In this document: piece by piece, positions 53,801 to 64,000 of the stretch
Layout: each line of letters opens with the position of its first letter
How positions within the stretch are numbered: the stretch's first letter is position 1
Source of the DNA: Bugula neritina
Lineage: Eukaryota; Bryozoa; Gymnolaemata; Cheilostomatida; Bugulidae
DNA length: 64,000 nucleotides
Direction of reading: 5' to 3'
NCBI GenBank assembly: GCA_964035545.1
Contig: OZ037765.1
Location: 6,770,698-6,834,697, forward strand
Program-made: the position numbers and the translations under genes
The notes under the pieces: generated by a model
Databases searched by the model: none
Seen by the model: the letters and a program-made list of their open reading frames with translations, nothing else
Told to the model about the DNA's origin: nothing

Positions 53801-56800
53801 AGTACTGTGATAGTCATGCTAGCATTGTTGCGAAATTCTTTTCACAAGTTGGTAAATGGCAAGTAAAGTTCATGCATTATCTATATTAGTATGCTAGTGA
53901 TACCATGTAACAGGCTGAGTTATATTCTCTTAGGCTATACTTTAGACTTTAGAGTACTCCAAAAAATATTTTTCTGTTTTCTGATAGCAAAATAATTTTA
54001 GTATTTGAATCAATGTTATATATAGACTAACAGTTGTTAAATATTTAACACTGCAGATGCACTTTGCTTATTCTCAACCAAACCCTACAGCAATTATATT
54101 CATTCATACATTATAAACCGTATTGAACTCATTTTACATTTGCTAGAAGAATTTATTTTGGTGCTTAGTAATATAGTTTTCCTCCAGCTGCTATGTTATA
54201 TTTATTGTATGCTTTTAGCTAGATATAGCTATAATGCTATTGGTAGTATGAAATTATCTTCTCGTACAACTAGTTTCTGTTGTAGCCTTTGGATAAAGAT
54301 TCTTTCAATGGCGCTTCTCCTGGTTACCGCATTTCCTATCAGTCCAAGTATAACAGCGTACCCCAGACTGCGTTTGTGGCTAACCCTGGTAGCCGGTTCT
54401 ACATACTCGGCAACCTGAATGCCCACACCACCTACACCGTGTACATACAGTCTGTGAACAGTGAGCACGTTAGCTCCAACAGCAACTCTGCCAACTCCAC
54501 CACAGTTGAATATGGTGAGACTTGTGTTGTGATAATATGTTAGGTTCTATCATCTGCTAGCACAAATATTTATACTTGCTGGGAATAATTAACTAACATT
54601 GCATTTTTCAAGCATCTTGAGTTGTAAACCTAAAGTATGCACATAGTAGTGTTTACAGTGAGCAATAGTAAACACATAAGTAGTACAAGTAAACACATAA
54701 GTAGTACAAGTAAACACATAAGTAGTATCGTGTCTTAAAATATGGTGGTACAGTTCTAAGAGAAAGGATGGCAATGAACTTGTGACTTCCATTCATTGAA
54801 ATGCCAAGGATTTCCGGCTGCTAGTGTATTAATAGTAGCTAACAAGTGAGTCCTGTGTAAAGCTCATGGTCTGACTATATAGTTTAGGAATGTAAAGTGA
54901 TGGAAATAGAAATGCTACAGCTAGAAATGGATGTCAGCCTTATATAAAATGTCAAAGTATTACAACTGTTACAGTATTTACAAGGTTCTAATTTTGTGAA
55001 TTTGGTTTGGTTTTAGTTCCAAGCAGGGCACCTGCCATCACAAGCTCAGTATCTCGCTCACTATCCCTTATAAACCTAGAGTGGGATGAAATAGAGCCCC
55101 AATATACGAATGGGTTAGCTCTAGGATACTATGTCTATTACAAAGTGCACGGAAGCTCTGATGAAGAGTCACGCCTTTCCGTGAGTGATCGAGTAATAGA
55201 CATAACGGGTCTCAGTGGCGCTACAGACTATGCTTTGCAGGTAAGATATAGAATGGGATGTGCAGGTAACTTCACACCTACAGTATGCAAGTGTGTCTGG
55301 GCTAATGACTACAACTACCTACTATTGCCTACTGCTTTAAATGCATTATTGATTTTGTTTATAATGTCTGTAGATGTGTGCACTAGTTTTACCATAAACA
55401 TAACGATGATTGAAAAGATATATTTCTATTTATGGTACATTTGGCTGCTATCTTATGACTGAAGGCATGTGTTTCAATTAAATGATGTGTAAGCTCCTTG
55501 CATTATATCATGTTCAATAGACTTTGCTGATATGAAAAGCTTAATAAAAAAGACAAGAGATAAAATGTTTGTTGAATATCTAATTCTAACAAATTTTATT
55601 CTACTACCAAATTTTTCAAGAATTTTTTGCTAAAAACACATTCGAATTTTAGTGCATTAGTTGGTGTATTTAGTTAATTTACTGTAAGTAAATGCAGTTA
55701 TTTGACTTTGAATATAGTAACTTATAATATGTTTGATTTGAGCCTTTTATGTTATGTATGTAGTAGCTGTAGTAGCTCATGTCAGTATGTTATGTATGTA
55801 GTAGCTGTAGTAGCTCATGTCAGTATGTTGTGCTATAACTGCTATGTTTAATCAGGTATCTGGCTACACTCGGATTGGGGAAGGGGTTCGGTCACAGCCC
55901 CACATAGTACGTACTAAATCTGGACCACCAGGTAGTCCAAGGTCTCTTTCTCTTCAGAGTATAACTCTCACATCGTTCTGGTTAACGTGGTTGCCTCCCC
56001 TGCACCCGAACTCAGATTCAGCACTTCAGTACAATATTGAGTACGTATAATACTCCATTGCCTGTAAGTCTCGTACTGAAAGATTTCAATGTTACATCTG
56101 TCTTGCCCTTTTGCAAAGGACTTATTGTATTATAGACATATTTTCGGAATTGAAGTCATTATAGTTGTTTACCTGCATCTTCCTCAATGCTTTAATATTT
56201 ACTGTTTATATAACTTTGGTCAGTATATACTATATAAGATGTAGTGTATCATATATTTTGTATATGGTAACACTAATACCATGTTAGGCAGAGAAAAATA
56301 AAGTCATTCACAATACATACACCTCCAGTTTATCTTACACCTTTACATTTATTTCTTAGTTGCCTATTTTATGGCTTTAGAGATTAGTACAGCTAGATTT
56401 CACCTCTAGTATTTATATTGCCTGCTGTAAGTTAACAGGTCATATAGATTCAATTAATACTAATTGTCCTGGGCACATTAAATTACAAGAACATTGCTAT
56501 TTCTGTGCTGTTATCTTACACATGCTTTACTCTCTTTGTAGATATGTTCAGACTGGGGACAGTACAAATTCGTTGAAGTTCTCCAATCACTCTAGCACTA
56601 GTATTTTTATTAAAGATCTGTCAGCTAGAACTGAGTACGTGTATTCAGTACAAGCTGTAAACAATATGGGAGCCAGTCAGCCTGAAAGACTTGTTTTTAC
56701 AACTTCTGATACAGCAGGCCATGGTTAGTTTTGAATTGTTATCTTCATTGCCAACTTCACAAACGTCTTTCACAACTCTTGGGTGCAAGGGTTAAGTTCT

Positions 56801-59800
56801 TTACTTTGCTTGGGTGTCGTAGTCTTTTTGGTTTGTCATTTTGGTTTTCCATACGACTGTCTTATTATGTAGTCTCGCACCTTCTCATACATAAATCATA
56901 ATTTTCTTAGAATTAGTACTTTTCAAGAAACTGCAATTTTGCACAAGTCTCACACCTAATCTACTTATTTTCAATCATCAATTAGTTTTTATATTTAGCC
57001 ACTACTTAAAAACACATGACTATGACTTATTCGAATTTAGTAGTTCTCCAATATCAAATAATTTAGGTTTTCTTTCTCTCTGCTTTGTCATTGGCCACAT
57101 CTTCAATAGTTGATTTAAGCGTTATATAATATTTTGTTCTGCAAGCTACCCTTTGCTAGCAGATTTGAGGGTGTAAACACGTTTCTTGTTGAGCAGAATA
57201 TCTTTCAAGTTACACTCACACTTTATTTTCATCTAGATGTTCCGGGTACACCAACAAACTTTGCCATTCGCTCATCACAGCCCACGTCCTTGACACTAGA
57301 GTGGAGTACTCCAGCTAGCACTGGCCTACCATTACGTAACTACACCATCTACTACAGAACTGATAACTCACCAGAAGTTGTGTTTGATGGCCTAGTACCT
57401 GGCAGCGTTCAACAGTTCACCTTACTGAATCTTAATGCATATACTAAATATTACCTGAAGTTAGCTGCTGTCAATGACCAAGGTAAGTCGACACAAAAGG
57501 TGTGTGCAGCCAGCAAAACTGATGTTTAAGAAATGAATTATTATGTAAAATTAGTTTATTGTAATAATCAATGTAAAATTAATTGTAAAAAATTGTAAAT
57601 TAATGTAAAAATATTATAACTTTCATACAGGTATAATTTCATGTCATGGTATACAGATTTTTTAGTTAACTCATCTTTTGTAATATTATTGTCACATAAA
57701 ATCAAGAAGTGTATTCTTTTGAAAATAAAGCTGTTGTTGGTTTTAAAATTAGGTGAATCTCGTGCTACGACTGAAGTTGAAGGTCAAACGCTCACGGATA
57801 CACCGTCTAGTGCACCCTCTGATCTTGAAGTTGTTCCTAAGACAGCTACTGCTTTGCACATCTCTTGGCTCTCAGCTGATCGCCCTGATTGGAATAGTGG
57901 GACAATCTACAACAGGATATGGTATGCTGGCTCATGTCTTTCAATCAAATTACTAATTGTTCAACTAAAATCTCTCAATCTTGTATATAAATTTATATTT
58001 TTGTTAATTTGATTTTAAACTACCGATTTCATAGGGGAATTGATATAAAATTTAACTTACTAGCTTACATTATATAACAGCATTGTCCTAATTTGTAACT
58101 GAAGTGGCTTATAAGTTGTGATAGAGTTAGAAATCAATGGCTATTTAGTTGCTGGATGTAATAGAAGTTTCGCACAGTGTGGTGCTATACAGCATTCCTT
58201 TTCAGGGTTGCTCTGCCAATATATAATGCTTCACTTCATGCTGCTTAGGTTGGTTTGAACTCTCATAGTGCGGTATAAATCTGAAAGTATACTTAAATCT
58301 AAAACACAGAAAATTTGCAAGCAGCCTTATTGTAATATTTAGCATATGGAGTTTCAAATTTTATCTAGGTACAAGATTTATAGCGCCGACGATGACCAGC
58401 CGGACTCAGGGTTTGCATACACAGACGTGTCATATCCTCAATCCACGGCCATGCTAACTGGTCTCACCGCCGGCAACTTGTACGAGATTAGAATGAGTAC
58501 CGGCAACTCGGAAGGTATTAGCGTCAAGTCTGAGCCGGTTATCATCTATGTTGGCGTTGCGGGTGAGTAGACTCTCAGGCTTTTGATGCAGTCATCATTT
58601 TTCTACTAGGAGTGTCCTTGTAATTGACATTATGTTGAAATATTTTTTCTACCACACTCTTTAAGGTATGATATTACCAGTAGCTATTATGGTTTAATGT
58701 TGACAGATTTGCTTAGTACTGTAAACAGAATTGCGGAACTAATACCAAGTTAAAGATATAGCTTTAGAACCTATCTATTGTAAAATAAATGTTTGTTGCA
58801 GTGCCTATAGGGACACCCTCTGAGATCAGCTCCTCTGTGGTTAGTGACCAGGAAGTCACTATCTCATGGAAACCTGTGACTGCAGAGGAAATAAATGGAC
58901 AGCTGCTGGGTTATAAGGTGAGTTCAGTTTACCACTTGGTCACAGTGCTTAGTCAGAAGGTGCCTGTTTACTTCCTTCTTCTTGGGCGACCATCTGACAG
59001 TTTAATAGAGATACATGCTGAAGAGATACGGAGTGAGGAGGATACAGAGGGGGTACGGAGTGAGGAGGATACAGAGGGGGTACATGTGGGACATAGATGT
59101 GGGAGATATGAAGTGAGGGAATATATCCTAGGTGCAATACACCTTACTGACTAAATTGCATGTATTACACTAGTATGTAACTAGTTTTAATTCTTTTGAA
59201 ACCAGTCCACAATTTAGTCTGGAAAATTTAGTTATGAAGTATCTTATTTCAATTGTCTACATATTCATCCCATTTTTCCTGGCGTTTAGTAGAACTCGAT
59301 GATTTTATTTGATAAGAAAAGACAAGGAAGTTACAAAATCATGTTCAATATATGTTATGGCCCTTTATATTATTCAGATATATTATGGTCCTATATATTA
59401 TTCGTATATATTATGGTTCTATATATTATTCAGATATATTATGAAGTAATCGGTGACCCAGTTGCTAGGAGAAAGAGAGCCGCATCTACAGTCAACTATG
59501 ATTTAGTTGGCCCTGAGAAGACCTCCCACACTCTCTCCAACCTTGAGATATACAAGCAGTATCAGATCAGTATTACAGCGTATAACATAGCCGGCGAAGG
59601 CCCTAAAAGTATCACCATTGAAGCAACTACAGACCAGGGGTGTAAGTAGAAGCCATACACCGTAAATACTGATATACCGGTGCTTCACTTATGTTGTTGT
59701 TAGCCTTTCTCTCAGAGGTTTTAAAATTTGTATTGCAGCTCCATATCTGTAAATTACTGCAGATGTAAAAACAATTTTTGTTAAAAATGTGTTGTTTCAA

Positions 59801-62800
59801 GCAAAAGTTCTTTAATAAATAATACGTAATAACTCCATCAATCTGTCAGTACTGCTGTTTATATATTGTAAGTAAATTGCAAGCTTATACATGATTGGCA
59901 ATCACACTAGGAATGTCAACTAGCTGTATATATATATATGTATATGTATCAACTGTCTCTCTTTAGACCCTGGTCCTGCCAGTAACCTCACCGTGTCAGA
60001 GTTGACCTTGACCTCTGTCAACATTACGTGGGACATGCCGTCGGAGCCTAATGGACATATACTGCGTTATCAAATTAAATATCATCCGCATGATGGTGAG
60101 TTGCAGCTGCTAGTTTCTTAAACATCACGTGATATGAGTACCACAGTCTAGCATTGAGACCTTAGCCTCAGAGCATGAGTAATGATTGTCATGAGAGATT
60201 AGTTTCTAGCTCACTAATGTCAGAGTATGTATTCAATACTGGCTACTTGATTGCTGGTAGATAAGGCACTAGAAAATTGTGCTATATGTCGTGAAATATC
60301 AAGTAACTGGTTGTTTTAACTTATCTAAATACTACAGCCCCTGCAGAGCTCATGGGTTTTCAAAGCTGCGGTAACAACACTGGTGCACCTCGTGAAAAAA
60401 GAGGTATTATATTACTGCTTGGCATGTAAACAAACAATGTGGAGTCAACGAGTTGTTTGAATGCATTTAGTGCATGCATTTACATCACATGAGTAGTTCA
60501 TAAGCAAACTGTATTGATAATATTGCTGTAGTAACAGATAATGATACTTTAACGTCAGCCAGTAGTGGAAGCCTATAATAATATGCAATATGAATAATGG
60601 GTGTGGTGTGTGAGTATGTTGTGATGTAATGTGTGCTGCCATAGTGTGTACACATGTGCGTTGTGTATATGTATTTGATGTGTATGTGTAAATGTAGCTG
60701 TACACGTAGGTGCAACTATATATGTGTGTAATTTATATATGTATGTATGTGGTAAATACATGTAGGTAATGTGTACATGTAGCTAATGTGTACATGTAGG
60801 TAATGTGTACATGTAGCTAATGTTACATGTAGGTAATGTGTACATGTAGGTAATGTGTACATGTAGGTAATGTGTACATGTAGGTAATGTGTACATGTAG
60901 GTAATGTGTACATGTAGCTAATGTGTACATGCCTGTAGTGAGCTATTGTAATGCAGTATTGCAAGTGAAAAAGTTGGCTGCTATTTTATGTTTCCTCCAT
61001 ATTTTTCTTAGCAATACCGGATGGTGAGTGTAGAACTGCTGCTGCTTTTATACATGTGGCTCTCTGGTGCTTCTTAACTATTAGCTTATTATTACTGTAT
61101 TCTATGTTATGTATATATATGTTATATTATGCTTGTTAAATTGGGATAGAATGGGTGCACAACTTCTGTGTTATGTTGGAAACTCTACTAGAATACATGT
61201 GCAGTGTTCCTACCCTGTCTCATTGTTATACGTTTGTTACTATTTGGCATGTTTGTGTATCACCAGATAACTTAGCATTCACTCTGCATAAAGATGTGTG
61301 CTGATATAGTTAGAAAAATCCTGCTATTAATAGATTATGCTACAAGATACTTTGTTGGGCATTTTATTTTTTTTCTCTAGCATAACATAATTAACACATG
61401 TTCAACATATTCAGTCTGAATCCTTTTATTATATAGGAAAGTGCTGGTCTTCAAAATTATTTATTAAAATATATGGATTGCATCCTTTTAAATTACTTTC
61501 TGTGGTTAGAAAGGTGCAACTAACTACTGCATGGCTACTAGAACTAACATTGACTACTTTCAATGTTTTTTATTCAATGACATTAATTTAAAAACTATGA
61601 ATTTTGAATAGAGATTGTGAGGAGTTCAAACTTACTGGCCTAATGGCTTTGCAATATAACTCAAAAGCAGTACCACCATATGCAAAAAACGTCCTCTATT
61701 TTGTATTATGAAAACTGATATGTCCAATTTTTTCTGATGTACTTTAATTTAAACTTTCTACACCCTTACACATCTAGCTTTGTAGTATAATATAACTTGA
61801 AGTCAGCTTTTTAATGTAACATTTTGTTGTCAATAGAAACAGGAGTTGTGGCCTCAACATCGATGTACGTCGCTCATCCAACTACATTCCTAGAGATTAG
61901 TAAAGTTGATCGCAACACCACATACAACATTACAGTGTGGGCTTACACTGTTAAGGGGGAAGGCACTCCATCCGACATCTCTTATACCACTGGACCCAAA
62001 TATGGTTTGTCTTCTCTTTCGTTTTATTCATTGAACTCTGCTGTAGGCATTATGACTATGCTTGAGCAGTGATTACCACTGTTTCAAGTGTGATGCCACT
62101 CGTACCAATAGCTGCAAGTTAATTATTCCAGACATTTATTTGTTCCCTCACTTGAAGAATTGTCTTCCATCTTTTGTTTAAAATGTAGTAAGGTAACAAA
62201 CAGTTAAAGTAAGTTAAACGGACAGTTAAAGTAAGTTAAACGGACAGTTAATATAAGTTAAAAGACAGTTAAAGTAAGTTAACAGACAGTTAATATAAGT
62301 TAACAAACAGTTGAAGTAAGTTAAACGGACAGTTAAAGTAAGTTAAACGGACATTGTAGGAGTCCCAAGTGCACCAACAAAAGCCGAGTATTCTGTGGAA
62401 GATACTGGAGTGCTTGTCAAATGGACAGTAGGGGCAGAGGGTAAAGCTCCCGTTCTTGGCAGTGTTATTGAAGGATTGGATAATGGTAGGACTTATTCAT
62501 GACTCACTTCTTTATGCAGTGATGAAATATTATTAAATTATTTGATTTCCTTTTTTGATACATCGACTTCATATTTGGAGTAACACTGGTATGGTTGAGA
62601 TTGTAGTGTATTATTATATAACTGGTTATGATTCTTCTGTTGCATGGCATGTTAGTACAAACAACATTGTTTTTTGTTTAATGTAATATAAGCTTTGTAA
62701 CATTTTGAATAAAATATAAATTCAGACATTTTGCTGTATAACAGACAGCATATTCACTTATGCGTCTGTTGTATTTTTTAATATTACTAACAAATGACTA

Positions 62801-63641
62801 TGAAGTAATGTTAGAAAGATTTGGCCTTAAAATATAAAACTATAGTTAAAATATATAAGTGTATTGGTAGTAAAGTACAAATGTTTTGTTAGACTATGAT
62901 AGATAAGTGTCAACGTGATCTCTAGTCACTGAAACAAAACATTGTGTGATGCAGATTGGAAATATTTGGTGAGACACACAGATAACTCCGTAGAAAAAGT
63001 TCTTCTACCCAACTCTCTCCTTGGTGGCGTTACGTTCACCAGGTATAGAGTCAGTCTCTTCAACAAGCATGGACTCGGTGAAAATACGGAGGCTGAGAAA
63101 ACCGTCCCCATATATAAGACTTGGTGGTTCTTAGTCATAGTGGGCTTAGGGGCTCTGGTGATCATAATAATAGTGACGGCCGTTCTGTGCTGCTACTGCT
63201 ACAGGACAAGAGGTTTGTTTTCTGTATCATATAATTCATGATTTTTATATACCAGACTTGTTGCCCTGCGAAGTCTGTCTCTTTTTGTTTAGATTGTATG
63301 TTTATGTTAATATAATAATTGTATATATTTTTTGTAGTGCCAATGTATATTGGATGATTTGTGTAAATATTTAATTCTTATATGACATTCATTTAACCAT
63401 ATTTTATATTTTTAATAAGATATTTTTAAGTCAAAAGTTGGTTGTGTAATTGTAAAATTTGATGTCCATAATATTTAAGTTACTCGTTGTTAATATACCG
63501 TTTTATTCTTTTTATAGCCAAACTTGCAGAGCAGGCATATGAACAGGATGTTATCGGAGGGGGAATAGACACTGGCTACAACTCGTACGAAATGAGGTCA
63601 TCATTAAAGAGGGACAATCGCCGCACTTCAAATAAATACAG
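32734..63641 (+). CDS. SDK: Sidekick homologue: 6 Ig + 13 fibronectin III, transmembrane; 3' end outside the window
   Basis: Homophilic cell-adhesion receptor of the sidekick family. Coding exons: 32734-32815, 33849-34021, 34264-34378, 34656-34976, 35470-35575, 35899-36092, 36269-36410, 41779-41906, 43324-43440, 43874-44044, 44928-45347, 45459-45623, 45833-46061, 46754-46950, 47453-47576, 48247-48425, 48683-48856, 52095-52278, 53219-53411, 54286-54514, 55017-55240, 55856-56040, 56542-56723, 57237-57482, 57753-57921, 58369-58562, 58802-58917, 59434-59641, 59967-60095, 61837-62004, 62360-62485, 62955-63212, 63518-63641. Phases agree throughout, giving about 1,990 residues. Order: signal peptide, Ig1-Ig6 (about 30-612), FnIII 1-13 (613 to about 1915), one membrane span, basic tail. 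Diagnostic matches to vertebrate SDK: CKVYSEGGNDT with EVP at the Ig6-Fn1 border, PSAPPQ in Fn2, GYK-IYYE in Fn11, and TWWFLVIV at the membrane. Confidence 0.9.
33849..45212 (+). CDS. SDK: Sidekick Ig domain block (Ig1-Ig6), exons 2-11
   Basis: Ig1 is exons 2-3, Ig2 exon 4, Ig3 exons 5-6, Ig4 exons 7-8, Ig5 exons 9-10, and Ig6 the first part of exon 11. Ig3 (LELTCIV and YQCEG), Ig4 (LPCTV and VYQCVAV) and Ig6 (RSCML and TFTCKV) have both cysteines. Ig1 (SAPQ; GLYWVVANN) and Ig2 (LAVPP; IYQVVHTN) have neither. Ig5 has Tyr for the first (VSLTYIV) but keeps the second (VYTCKANN). Each Ig still has its Trp or Tyr core and the D-x-G-x-Y type turn or a variant of it. In sidekicks the N-terminal Ig domains mediate homophilic binding. 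Confidence 0.85.
37620..38115. repeat. Degenerate hexamer cloud in sidekick intron
   Basis: Words such as ACTATG/AGTATG, then ATTACT/ATTAGT and ACTAAT/AGTAAT recur with a loose 6-bp period over about 500 bp. Non-coding. Confidence 0.65.
40730..41090. repeat. Degenerate hexamer cloud in sidekick intron
   Basis: AGTTAT/ACTTAT words (atagttatagttatacttat at about 40831) lead into CTGATA/CATACT words (about 41050-41085). It has the same style as the other clouds. Confidence 0.6.
45213..63121 (+). CDS. SDK: Sidekick fibronectin III block (Fn1-Fn13), exons 11-32
   Basis: Thirteen FnIII domains, each with the conserved W of strand B and Y/L of strands C-F. Approximate starts: Fn1 45213, Fn2 45833, Fn3 46838, Fn4 48325, Fn5 52095, Fn6 53337, Fn7 55017, Fn8 55928, Fn9 57237, Fn10 57804, Fn11 58802, Fn12 59967, Fn13 62360. 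Most domains are split by one intron near the middle, usually around the C/C' strands (for example after GYK or before YW/YK), a repeated exon design. The count and order match vertebrate and fly sidekick. Confidence 0.88.
48857..52094 (+). other. 3.2-kb sidekick intron between Fn4 and Fn5
   Basis: AT-rich intron holding a few ATTAGT/AGAGTA hexamer words (50480-50590). An open frame at 49785-49982 and others show no family similarity. No extra domain exon or RNA gene was recognised. Confidence 0.55.
52279..52757. repeat. 20-bp minisatellite abutting a sidekick 5' splice site
   Basis: About 23-24 copies of gtatactacacccctagct plus one base, with variants tatgctaca and ctcctagct and some shortened units. 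The first unit begins exactly at the intron's first base after the Fn5 exon (52278/52279), so the donor gtatac is itself the first repeat and is copied in most later units. Confidence 0.95.
54667..54727. repeat. 21-bp direct repeat, three copies
   Basis: Unit agtaaacacataagtagtaca at 54667, 54688 and 54709 (the last copy diverges at its end). It lies in the sidekick intron between exons 20 and 21. Confidence 0.9.
55749..55824. repeat. 38-bp tandem duplication
   Basis: Two copies at 55749-55786 and 55787-55824 of a unit containing gtatgtagtagctgtagtag. The array ends about 30 bp before the acceptor of the Fn7/Fn8 exon at 55856. Confidence 0.9.
59027..59080. repeat. 27-bp tandem duplication
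   Basis: Two exact copies of a unit containing cggagtgaggaggatacaga, in the intron that interrupts sidekick Fn11. Confidence 0.9.
59361..59444. repeat. 28-bp tandem repeat that duplicates a 3' splice site
   Basis: Three copies (59361, 59389, 59417) of a unit with atattattcagatatattat; the middle copy has a change that destroys the AG. The third copy contains the real acceptor (attcag, exon at 59434). The first carries an identical attcag 56 bp upstream (59377/59378). Confidence 0.85.
60338..60403 (+). CDS. SDK: Candidate 66-nt cassette exon in sidekick Fn12
   Basis: Acceptor actacag and donor gtatta flank 66 open nucleotides in phase 1-1, the same phase as the surrounding junction (60095 to 61837). 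It could therefore be included or skipped without a frameshift. It would add 22 residues including FQSCGNN and a basic APREKR, in the Fn12 C-C' region. There is no direct evidence of splicing. Confidence 0.5.
60757..60929. repeat. 17-bp minisatellite (about 10 copies)
   Basis: Unit tacatgtaggtaatgtg with a variant tacatgtagctaatgtg, in the sidekick Fn12 intron between the two candidate cassette exons. The long minus-strand open frames here are produced by this repeat. Confidence 0.93.
61012..61023 (+). CDS. SDK: Candidate 12-nt microexon in sidekick Fn12
   Basis: Twelve bases, caataccggatg, sit between a strong acceptor (atttttcttag) and a strong donor (gtgagt). Phase is 1-1, so it would add AIPD in frame at the same protein position as the 66-nt candidate. 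Microexons in neuronal adhesion genes are well known; whether this one is used is unknown. Confidence 0.45.
62200..62350. repeat. 22-bp minisatellite ending at a sidekick 3' splice site
   Basis: Seven copies of acagttaaagtaagttaaacgg (21-22 bp, with variants). The last ends 9 bp before the Fn13 exon (62360), so the acceptor attgtag follows directly and the usual pyrimidine tract is replaced by purine-rich repeat. Confidence 0.93.
62955..63212 (+). CDS. SDK: Sidekick exon 32: end of Fn13 and transmembrane segment
   Basis: Encodes the second half of Fn13 (DWKYLVRHTD, then TRYRVSLFNKHGLGENTE) and, after VPIYKT, the membrane helix starting WWFLVIVGLGALVIIII and ending VLCCYCYRTR. The WWFL start is typical of sidekick. 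Cysteines at the cytoplasmic end (CCYC) are possible palmitoylation sites. Confidence 0.93.
63518..63641 (+). CDS. SDK: Sidekick exon 33: start of cytoplasmic tail
   Basis: Basic and Tyr-containing cytoplasmic segment AKLAEQAYEQD, then DTGYNSYEMRSSLKR and DNRRTSNKYR. Ends in phase 2 at AG before gtaacc. The GYNSYEM stretch could be a tyrosine-phosphorylation or sorting motif. The C-terminal PDZ-binding end expected for sidekicks is not in the window. Confidence 0.85.
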
Positions 63642-63812
63642 GTAACCATGCTTGTTCACCCGCTTTCTCTTGCTACTAAACTTGCTGATGCAAAAGGTGA
63701 ATAGTAAACCATAATAACAATGTTACATCTTCTCTACTTTACCTGCAACATATGAAACTCGTATCTTTGACATTTCTTCCTTCATACTCAAGGTCGTTTT
63801 TATGGTTTACAG

Positions 63813-63990
63813 TGCAATGCGCCGCAAGATAGAAAAACGGTACGGCATGGGGCTGGTGCATGCACAATATAAATGTCTCCTTGCTTATTTATCAGGCGCC
63901 ATGTTTCATTATATAACAAGCTTATACAACTATCTAAATTTCTCTAATATAACTGAGCTTTCAGCAAAACTTAACACTAATTATTTTTAG
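63813..63990 (+). CDS. SDK: Possible next sidekick cytoplasmic exon, end uncertain
   Basis: A good acceptor (tggtttacag) with matching phase 2 opens SAMRRKIEKRYGMG and an open frame to a stop at 63990. The last part (from YKCLLAYL) looks like intron, so a donor may lie within it (for example before gtgcat at 63857). Real tail exons probably continue past the right edge. Confidence 0.4.
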
Positions 63991-64000
63991 CCACATATAC

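Noticed and set aside
60445-60964. Several overlapping minus-strand open frames rich in His, Tyr and Thr
   Set aside because: They are translations of the 17-bp minisatellite and TG-rich DNA, all inside a sidekick intron.
33849-63641. DSCAM, contactin or protogenin family membership
   Set aside because: Those have different Ig/FnIII counts or order; 6 Ig + 13 FnIII with SEGGND at the Ig6-Fn1 border and WWFL at the membrane fits sidekick.

Overview
This window is eukaryotic nuclear DNA from an animal. It is AT-rich and holds multi-exon genes with GT..AG introns of about 80 bp to 5 kb, many micro- and minisatellites, and a tRNA-derived SINE. The genes are animal-specific or animal-typical (exportin-7, a CRMP/dihydropyrimidinase pair, the adhesion receptor sidekick). 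Protein divergence and repeat content suggest an invertebrate, possibly an early-branching one; the phylum cannot be read from the sequence alone. Exons were placed by hand from protein similarity, splice consensus and codon phase. Phases agree across all listed junctions.

Layout. (1) 933-11393, minus strand: the 5' part (17 coding exons, about 699 residues) of exportin-7; the gene continues off the left edge. A SINE with a 17-bp target duplication lies in one intron. (2) About 2.2 kb of intergenic DNA separates this from a head-to-head plus-strand gene. (3) 13582/14089-20665, plus: a CRMP-like gene with two alternative first exons; the upstream one resembles the N-terminus of vertebrate long CRMP isoforms. 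(4) 23334-29492, plus: a tandem paralogue with identical exon phases and nearly identical exon sizes that keeps all six dihydropyrimidinase metal ligands; the upstream copy has Glu where the carboxylated Lys should be. Part of the two genes, introns included, is nearly identical, which points to recent gene conversion. (5) 32734 to beyond 63641, plus: a sidekick homologue with signal peptide, 6 Ig and 13 fibronectin III domains and one membrane span, in 33 confident coding exons plus two candidate cassette exons; its 3' end is outside the window.

How they work together: exportin-7 is a nuclear transport receptor. CRMP and dihydropyrimidinase share ancestry but have cytoskeletal and pyrimidine-catabolic roles respectively. 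Sidekick is a homophilic adhesion molecule. No operon-like coupling is expected; the only clear functional link is between the CRMP/dihydropyrimidinase tandem pair.

The most interesting points are: the CRMP/dihydropyrimidinase pair, in which a catalytically intact enzyme carries a CRMP-type tail; the long-isoform first exon; two symmetric small exons in sidekick; sidekick Ig domains without cysteines; minisatellites that sit directly on sidekick splice sites; a 149-bp near-palindrome; and recurring degenerate hexamer-repeat clouds in the non-coding DNA.
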